Origin: GWA2-46-10 sp964361435
GTDB lineage: Bacteria > Patescibacteriota > Minisyncoccia > UBA6257 > Colwellbacteraceae
NCBI GenBank assembly: GCA_964361435.1
Contig: CAYIAN010000019.1
Coordinates: 1 to 9,724, forward strand
Length of the DNA stretch: 9,724 nt
Direction: 5' to 3'
Translations under genes and position numbers: made by a program
Shown here: positions 5,521-9,724 of the stretch, piece by piece
Layout: each line of letters begins with the position of its first letter
Numbering within the stretch: position 1 is the stretch's first letter
The notes under the pieces: generated by a model
Databases searched by the model: none
What the model saw: only the letters and a program-made list of their open reading frames with translations
Told to the model about the DNA's origin: nothing

Positions 5521-7146
5521 ATGGCAAAAGAGATCTTATTTGACGAGAAGGCTCGTCAGGCAATTAAAAAGGGGATTGATAAACTCGCGGAGGCTGTCAG
5601 GATGACCTTGGGTCCTCGCGGTAGAGCAGCCGTTATTGAGAAATCGTACGGAGCTCCTCAGGTAACCTTTGACGGCGTGTCTGTAGCGAGAGAACTTCAA
5701 CTTAAGGATAGATACGAAAATCTGGGAGCGGAGCTTATTAAACAGGCTGCAGATAAAACGAGTGATGCGGTCGGGGACGGTACTAGCACTTCCGTAGTAC
5801 TCGCTCAAGCCATGATTGACGAGGGCGAAAAGCTTATTCAAGAAAGGGGGTTTAATGTAATTCAGTTAGCCGAGGGGTTGAGGAGGGTGAGCGACGATGT
5901 AATCAAAAGACTTGAAGAACAGGGGGAGCCCATAGACGATATTAAAAAGATAGAGGAGGTGGCGTCTCTTTCCGCCAAAGATAAGGAGATCGGCAAGCTG
6001 ATTGCTGAAGTGATGGATAAAGTTGGAAAAGACGGCGTGGTAACGGTTGATGATTCAAATAGCATAGGCAGCTCATACGAGATAGTTGAGGGAACGCAGT
6101 TTGATAGGGGGTACATTTCGCAGTACATGATTACTGACGCTGAGAAAATGCAGGCTGTAATGGAGAGTCCATATATTCTCGTGACAGATCAAAAGATCTC
6201 TGCGATCAGCGAGCTATTGCCATTACTTGAGAAGATAATCAAAACCGGCAAGAAAGAATTGGTTATTATCGCTGATGACATAGAAGGAGAGGCTCTCGCT
6301 ACCTTGATTGTCAATAAAATTAGGGGGGTCTTCAACGTGCTCGCAGTCAAGGCTCCCGGGTTTGGGGATCGTAAGAAGGAAGTGCTTCAAGATATTGCGG
6401 TGGTGACCGGAGCTACATACATTTCAAGCGACTTAGGGAAGAAGATTGAGAATATAGATGTCGACGATCTGGGGAGCGCAGAAAAGGTGGTTTCTGACAA
6501 AGATGACACAACTATCGTCGGCGGAAAAGGTAAAAGAGAGGATATCGATGCCCGCATCAGCCAGCTCAAAAAACAGATTGAAATTACTGATTCAGGCTTT
6601 GATCAGGAAAAATTGGAAGAGCGTCTCGGGAAACTCTCCGGGGGAGTGGCGGTAATTAAGGTAGGTGCGCCAACGGAATCCGCCCAAAAAGAACTGAAAG
6701 ACAGGGTGGACGATGCGGTGCACGCCACCAAGGCTGCTATGGAAGAGGGGGTAGTCCCTGGGGGGGGAATGGCTTTGTATAACATAAATGTAGATTTCAT
6801 TTTCGGAGAGGATAGAGCCATAACCAATGCGGTAAAGCAGATTATCAAAAGAGCCTTGAATGCTCCAGTTAAAGCTATTATCGCGAACTCCGGCGGGGAT
6901 GAGAAAACCCTTAAGGAGTTTGAACGTGTGAAGAAGGAATCTACAGACAGGTGGCTAGGGTTTAATGGGTTGACTAATAAAGTAGTGAGTTTGAAGGAGG
7001 CTGGGGTTACCGACCCCTTGAAAGTTACCAAAACGGCCTTCTTAAATGCCATTTCTGTTGCTGCAACCTATATGACATTGGGAGCTGCCCTGACGGAAAT
7101 TCCTGAAGAGAAGAAAGATACTATGCCCCCTGGCATGGGGATGTAG
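5521..7146 (+). CDS. groEL: Chaperonin GroEL
   Basis: A 541-residue Hsp60 that folds proteins in an ATP-driven double ring with GroES. Family motifs are intact: TLGPRG (29-34), DGVSVARE (51-58), DGTSTS with the catalytic Asp86 (86-91), VEGTQFDRGYIS, VKAPGFGDRR-type VKAPGFGDRK, KLSGGVAVIKVGA, VDDAVHATKAAMEEGVVPGGG (with the second catalytic Asp) and DPLKVTK near the C-terminus. The tail is only PPGMGM instead of the long GGM repeats of E. coli. One oddity is Phe50 where E. coli has Lys51 in the ATP-pocket loop (TKDG there, TFDG here). The ATG follows groES by two bases and lacks a Shine-Dalgarno. A hairpin with a T-run follows the stop codon. Confidence 0.98.
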   Translation: MAKEILFDEKARQAIKKGIDKLAEAVRMTLGPRGRAAVIEKSYGAPQVTFDGVSVARELQLKDRYENLGAELIKQAADKTSDAVGDGTSTSVVLAQAMIDEGEKLIQERGFNVIQLAEGLRRVSDDVIKRLEEQGEPIDDIKKIEEVASLSAKDKEIGKLIAEVMDKVGKDGVVTVDDSNSIGSSYEIVEGTQFDRGYISQYMITDAEKMQAVMESPYILVTDQKISAISELLPLLEKIIKTGKKELVIIADDIEGEALATLIVNKIRGVFNVLAVKAPGFGDRKKEVLQDIAVVTGATYISSDLGKKIENIDVDDLGSAEKVVSDKDDTTIVGGKGKREDIDARISQLKKQIEITDSGFDQEKLEERLGKLSGGVAVIKVGAPTESAQKELKDRVDDAVHATKAAMEEGVVPGGGMALYNINVDFIFGEDRAITNAVKQIIKRALNAPVKAIIANSGGDEKTLKEFERVKKESTDRWLGFNGLTNKVVSLKEAGVTDPLKVTKTAFLNAISVAATYMTLGAALTEIPEEKKDTMPPGMGM

Positions 7147-7147
7147 G

Positions 7148-7177
7148 AAAAGCGCTTCCTATTGCAAGAGCGTTTTT
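7148..7177 (+). terminator. Probable intrinsic terminator after groEL
   Basis: AAAAgCGCTT (7148-7157) pairs with GAGCGTTTT (7168-7176), with one bulged G, one G-U pair and a ten-base loop. The right arm runs into TTTTTCTT. This starts one base after the groEL stop and just before the lemA promoter. The stem is modest and imperfect, so partial read-through is possible. Confidence 0.5.
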
Positions 7178-7188
7178 CTTGGTATACT
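7162..7188 (+). promoter_or_regulatory. lemA promoter with extended -10
   Basis: TGGTATACT (7180-7188) matches an extended -10 (TGnTATAAT with one change). TTGCAA at 7162-7167 is a possible -35 with a short 15-base spacer. The -10 ends 11 bases before ATG 7200, giving a leader of only a few bases and no Shine-Dalgarno. The promoter overlaps the groEL terminator hairpin. Confidence 0.5.
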
Positions 7189-7199
7189 GACTTTTACAT

Positions 7200-7748
7200 A
7201 TGAATTACTTATTAATAGTTGTGGGGTTAGCAGTTGCCTGGATAGCCTTTGCGTATAACGGGCTTATAAGGCTCCGTAATCGCGGGAAGGAAGCCATTTC
7301 AGATATAGATGTTCAGCTAAAGAGGCGTTTTGATTTAATTCCCAACTTAGTGGAAACCGTTAAGGGGTACGCTAAGCACGAACAGAAAGTTTTAGATGAT
7401 GTAACCAAAGCGAGAACGGGCGTAGCGGGAGCGAAAGGAAATCCTCTTGAAAGAGAGCAATCCGAAAATGTACTATCCAGCACACTGAAAACTTTATTTG
7501 CTGTGGCCGAGAATTATCCTGACCTCAAGGCAAATGCTAACTTTTTGGAATTACAAAGAGAGCTTTCAGATACAGAGAATAAAATTCAGGCCTCCCGAAG
7601 GTTCTACAATACAACTGTTAACGATCTCAATACCCAGATAGAATCATTCCCCACCAACTTTATAGCCAACATGTTTGGCTTCAAACAGATGGACTTTTTC
7701 AAAACTGAGACGGCGGAGGAGAAAGAGCCGGTTAAAGTTAAGTTCTAG
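7200..7748 (+). CDS. lemA: LemA family membrane protein
   Basis: A 182-residue LemA family protein, close to the usual length. It has one N-terminal membrane helix (residues 4-19), then AYNGLIRLRNRGKEAISDIDVQLKRR-type sequence and the core signature RFDLIPNLVETVKGY (43-57). The C-terminal half has ENYPDLKAN, the SDTENKIQASRRFYN motif and FPTNFIANMFGF, all typical. LemA forms a helical bundle; its molecular role is not established, but it is very often next to the HtpX membrane protease, as here. It begins a cluster with htpX, the UMP kinase and tRNA-Ser. Only two bases separate its stop from the htpX start. Confidence 0.93.
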   Translation: MNYLLIVVGLAVAWIAFAYNGLIRLRNRGKEAISDIDVQLKRRFDLIPNLVETVKGYAKHEQKVLDDVTKARTGVAGAKGNPLEREQSENVLSSTLKTLFAVAENYPDLKANANFLELQRELSDTENKIQASRRFYNTTVNDLNTQIESFPTNFIANMFGFKQMDFFKTETAEEKEPVKVKF

Positions 7749-7750
7749 AG

Positions 7751-8644
7751 TTGGTTTCCCTTTATACTCACAAATATAGGAATATCAGAAAAACCTGGTT
7801 TCTCTTCAGCGGGTTTTTGATTGTGGTTATCGGTATCGGGTGGGTTTTCTCACAAATTTACGGTGACGGCAGCATCTTAGTTTTCGCAGTGCTCTTTAGC
7901 ACTATAACTAGCGTCATCAGCTACTGGTATTCAGACAAGATTGTTTTGAGTATGCATCAGGCTAAGCCTGCGACCATGAAGAATGCTCCAGAGCTCTATA
8001 GAATTGTGGAAAACCTTTCCATCACGGCAGGTTTACCGACTCCAAGAATATATATAGTACCGGAGAGGGCGCCTAATGCTTTTGCTACTGGACGTAGCCC
8101 GGAACACTCTGTGGTGGCGGTGACCGAAGGGCTTTTGGAGAAGCTGGATAGAAGTGAACTGGAGGGGGTACTCGCGCACGAGATGTCGCATATAGGGAAC
8201 AGGGATATGTTGGTTTCAACTGTAGCGGTGGTTCTGGCCGGGTTTATTTCCCTGCTTTCAGACATGTTTTTGCGCTCTATGCGTTTTGGAGGAGGGAGGA
8301 GGGATAACGATAGGATTGGGGGAGCAATTATGCTTGTGGGATTTATTCTGGCAATCCTTGCTCCAATATCTGCTAGTTTGATTCAATTGGCGATATCCAG
8401 AAAAAGGGAACTTTTAGCGGATTCATCCGGCGCTCTCCTTACGAGATACCCAGAAGGGTTAGCCAGCGCTCTAGAGAAGATTTCGTCCGATCCCACTCCT
8501 CTTAGAACCGCCAACAACACTACGGCCCATCTTTGGTTAGCGGATCCGTACAAAGGGAAGAAGGGTATGTGGCTCCATAAGCTCTTTATGACCCACCCGC
8601 CAGTTGAGGAGAGGGTGAGGGCGCTGAAGGGCATGCAGGTATGA
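7751..8644 (+). CDS. htpX: Membrane zinc metalloprotease HtpX
   Basis: A 297-residue M48-family protease that degrades damaged or misassembled membrane proteins. The zinc motif HEMSH is at residues 143-147, with the third ligand Glu220 in SRKRELLADSSG. Membrane helices lie near 15-36, 42-60, 155-175 and 190-212, and the C-terminal THPPVEERVRAL box is typical. The start is TTG at 7751: it gives MVSLYTHKYRNIRKTW, which matches the usual N-terminus, and no better ATG lies nearby. The start is two bases after the lemA stop with no Shine-Dalgarno, so translation probably relies on coupling. The end overlaps the next gene as ATGA. Confidence 0.95.
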   Translation: MVSLYTHKYRNIRKTWFLFSGFLIVVIGIGWVFSQIYGDGSILVFAVLFSTITSVISYWYSDKIVLSMHQAKPATMKNAPELYRIVENLSITAGLPTPRIYIVPERAPNAFATGRSPEHSVVAVTEGLLEKLDRSELEGVLAHEMSHIGNRDMLVSTVAVVLAGFISLLSDMFLRSMRFGGGRRDNDRIGGAIMLVGFILAILAPISASLIQLAISRKRELLADSSGALLTRYPEGLASALEKISSDPTPLRTANNTTAHLWLADPYKGKKGMWLHKLFMTHPPVEERVRALKGMQV

Positions 8645-9333
8645 AGTATAAATTCGGAAAAACATACGTTATAGCCCTGGGAGGATCTATTGTTTTTCCG
8701 GATCAGATAGATGTTTCATTTATTAAACAATTCAAAAAACTTGTTGCAGAATTGGCGGGGGATAGCAAAAGGTTTGTCTTGGTAGTTGGAGGAGGAAAGC
8801 TTGCTCGTATGTATCAGGAGGCTGCTAGGAAAATCTCTAAATTGAGCGATAAAGATAAGGATTGGATTGGCATTCACGCTACGCGCTCAAACGCCCAACT
8901 TCTCCACGCTATATTTGGAGATATAGTTGAGCCTGTGATTATAGATAACAGAAATAGAATTAAGCCCTTACGTAAACCGGTTACTATAGGCAGCGGTTGG
9001 CAGCCTGGGTGGTCAACTGATTTTGTGGCAGCGGCCATTGCCAAAGATCTGGAAATAGGGGAATTTATTATTGCCGGGAAGCCGGATCATGTTTATGAAA
9101 AAGATCCAGTTAAATATTTTAATGCTCAAACATTTGATGAGTTGAGTTGGGGGGCATATAGAAAGTTGGTTCCCAAGAGATGGATACCCGGAGCTAGCGC
9201 ACCGGTTGATCCCATAGCAGCAGCCTTCTCTCAAAAACACAAATTAAAGGCGATAGTGATAGACGGGAGAAAACTATCTAACTTCAAACGTTTATTGAAA
9301 GGTCAAACTTTCGTAGGTACACTGATCCATTAG
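8641..9333 (+). CDS. pyrH: UMP kinase, archaeal type
   Basis: Phosphorylates UMP to UDP with ATP in pyrimidine synthesis. The 230-residue amino acid kinase fold shows ALGGSIV (12-18), VVGGGKLAR (48-56), DWIGIHATRSNAQLL (74-88), GSGWQPGWSTDFVAA (117-131), VYEKDPVKY (151-159) and PVDPIAAAFS (188-197). The DWIGIxATxxNAxLL and GxxPGxSTD motifs are those of the archaeal-type UMP kinase rather than the common bacterial PyrH; such kinases are also seen in some bacterial lineages. It lacks the GVY triplet common in this class (PDHVYEKDP instead of DGVYxKDP). Its ATG overlaps the htpX stop (ATGA). tRNA-Ser begins two bases after its stop, so the mRNA probably runs into the tRNA and is processed. Confidence 0.88.
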   Translation: MKYKFGKTYVIALGGSIVFPDQIDVSFIKQFKKLVAELAGDSKRFVLVVGGGKLARMYQEAARKISKLSDKDKDWIGIHATRSNAQLLHAIFGDIVEPVIIDNRNRIKPLRKPVTIGSGWQPGWSTDFVAAAIAKDLEIGEFIIAGKPDHVYEKDPVKYFNAQTFDELSWGAYRKLVPKRWIPGASAPVDPIAAAFSQKHKLKAIVIDGRKLSNFKRLLKGQTFVGTLIH

Positions 9334-9335
9334 TA

Positions 9336-9422
9336 GGAGAGGTGGCCGAGTGGTTTAAGGCGTACGCTTGGAAAGCGTATGGGCGCAAGCTCTCGCAGGT
9401 TCGAATCCTGTCCTCTCCGCCA
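9336..9422 (+). tRNA. tRNA-Ser (anticodon GGA), CCA encoded
   Basis: An 87-base class II tRNA. The acceptor stem GGAGAGG (9336-9342) pairs with CCTCTCC (9412-9418), followed by discriminator G and encoded CCA. The anticodon stem TACGC/GCGTA (9363-9367, 9375-9379) encloses loop TTGGAAA with anticodon GGA (9370-9372), reading UCC and UCU. The long variable arm (TGGGCGCAAGCTCTC) is typical of tRNA-Ser. The T arm GCAGG-TTCGAAT-CCTGT is intact. Confidence 0.98.
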
Positions 9423-9448
9423 ATTAGGAAATGTCTTTGTTGGCTCGC

Positions 9449-9483
9449 CCCCCACCCGGGCGCGCGCGCCCGGTTTATGGGGG
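9449..9483. repeat. Very GC-rich hairpin downstream of tRNA-Ser
   Basis: CCGGGCGCGCGCGCCCGG (9456-9473) is a perfect 18-base palindrome. It is flanked by CCCCCA (9449-9454) and TGGGGG (9478-9483), which pair outside it with a small C/TTTA internal loop. The result is a stem of 13 or more nearly all-GC pairs in moderately AT-rich surroundings. There is no T-tract on either strand. It could stop transcription after the tRNA, direct tRNA 3' processing or mask the start of a downstream gene. Confidence 0.7.
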
Positions 9484-9528
9484 AATTAAGAAAGGATTTT
9501 AATCACCAGAAAAACAGGAGAAAGATAC

Positions 9529-9606
9529 GTGCCTCAAAAAGGCGAAAAGCTGGTCAAAGAAACGATCTCTAAACTCAAAAACAAGGAGGCTCGCCGTGGC
9601 AGATGA
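9529..9606 (+). CDS. Possible 25-residue small ORF
   Basis: GTG 9529 is preceded by AGGAG (9516-9520) at an eight-base spacing, a better Shine-Dalgarno than most genes in this window have. The peptide is short and Lys-rich (VPQKGEKLVKETISKLKNKE...), helical in character and without a known domain. Its end overlaps the next possible start (GTG 9596) by 11 bases. It could be a leader peptide, a fragment of a degraded gene, or chance. Confidence 0.22.
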   Translation: MPQKGEKLVKETISKLKNKEARRGR

Positions 9607-9724
9607 AAAGAAACCGGAAGAATATTGCAAGAAGTTTGAGGATCACTAGTTCAAAAACTTGATGAGTTAGAGGAATTTGAGGGCGCAGATGTCAAACACA
9701 CCGTCAAATGGTGTGAAATCTGCG
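9596..9724 (+). pseudogene. Frameshifted or misread small gene, cut by window end
   Basis: A canonical AAGGAGG (9583-9589) lies six bases before GTG 9596. The frame encodes MADEKKPEEYCKKFEDH and stops at TAG 9647-9649. From 9643 a second frame is open to the window edge and encodes an acidic, similar-looking sequence (SLVQKLDELEEFEGADVK, then WCEIC with a CxxC pair). This second frame has a TGA just upstream (9637-9639) and no start codon of its own. Joining the two at about 9646 by a one-base shift gives one continuous hydrophilic protein, so a single-base deletion (real or a sequencing error) is the simplest reading. I recognise no family. There is no slippery heptamer that would suggest programmed frameshifting. 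Confidence 0.35.
9684..9724. repeat. Interrupted inverted repeat reaching the window end
   Basis: CGCAGAT (9684-9690) pairs with ATCTGCG (9718-9724), and inside it CACACC (9697-9702) pairs with GGTGTG (9710-9715) around a seven-base loop. That is 13 pairs in 41 bases, with a 6/2-base internal loop. The outer arm ends exactly at the last base of the window, so the repeat may continue outside. It lies in the possible coding frame described for 9596-9724. Confidence 0.5.

Noticed and set aside
6603..7052. 149-codon minus-strand frame inside groEL
   Set aside because: groEL is unambiguous on the other strand; this antisense frame shows no motif or promoter.
9342..9572. Plus-strand 76-codon open frame across the tRNA
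   Set aside because: Its first half is tRNA-Ser sequence and the GC-rich hairpin; the rest is a basic, low-complexity peptide. No Shine-Dalgarno precedes any internal start.
9477..9572. ATG-started basic peptide beginning MGELRKD, slightly like the start of galactose-1-phosphate uridylyltransferase
   Set aside because: The resemblance covers only a few residues, and the frame ends after 31 codons with no family motif; the start lies in the right arm of the hairpin.
9637..9649. Programmed frameshift or stop-codon read-through
   Set aside because: No slippery heptamer lies at the frame junction and other genes here use TGA and TAG as normal stops; an indel is simpler.

Overview
The window looks like a chromosomal segment of a small-genome bacterium of the Candidate Phyla Radiation (Patescibacteria, probably the Parcubacteria/Paceibacteria side). 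The reasons are indirect: very tight gene packing, an archaeal-type UMP kinase instead of the usual bacterial PyrH, a lemA-htpX pair, a stand-alone nucleotidyltransferase next to rmuC, and mostly weak or absent Shine-Dalgarno sequences. TGA acts as an ordinary stop (end of the S26-VKOR, rmuC and htpX genes), so the recoded genetic code of Gracilibacteria/Absconditabacteria does not apply. No mobile element, CRISPR array or rRNA was seen.

Layout. 2-538: 3' part of a probable surface protein with a long Asp/Glu tract and a beta-rich C-terminal domain. 572-2221: a compact plus-strand operon of nickel superoxide dismutase (sodN), a protein fusing a SodX-like S26 maturation peptidase to a membrane VKOR disulfide-forming domain, and a DoxX-family membrane protein. 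2242-3498 (minus): a type II NADH dehydrogenase-like flavoprotein, convergent with the sod operon; an inverted repeat contains both stop codons. 3547-5182: rmuC and an overlapping nucleotidyltransferase gene, transcribed divergently from the NADH dehydrogenase. 5228-7146: groES-groEL. 7200-9422: lemA, htpX, an archaeal-type UMP kinase and tRNA-Ser(GGA), nearly without gaps. 9423-9724: a very GC-rich hairpin, small ORF fragments with good Shine-Dalgarno sequences, an apparent one-base frameshift, and a long hairpin that reaches the last base of the window.

The most interesting part is the sodN / S26-VKOR / doxX block with the NADH dehydrogenase beside it. The S26 domain should cut the 12-residue NiSOD leader so that the Ni-hook His becomes the N-terminus. 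In the same polypeptide, a VKOR domain carries all four canonical cysteines. A DoxX protein follows, and a quinone-reductase-type flavoprotein lies alongside. I read this as a membrane-tethered superoxide and thiol/quinone redox module, reminiscent of the SodA-DoxX-SseA membrane complex of Mycobacterium tuberculosis but built from different parts. The functional link is inference; the domain architecture is visible in the sequence.

A second theme is transcription start placement. At least four genes (NADH dehydrogenase, rmuC, groES, lemA) have -10-like hexamers ending 7-11 bases before the start codon and no Shine-Dalgarno, which points to leaderless or nearly leaderless mRNAs.
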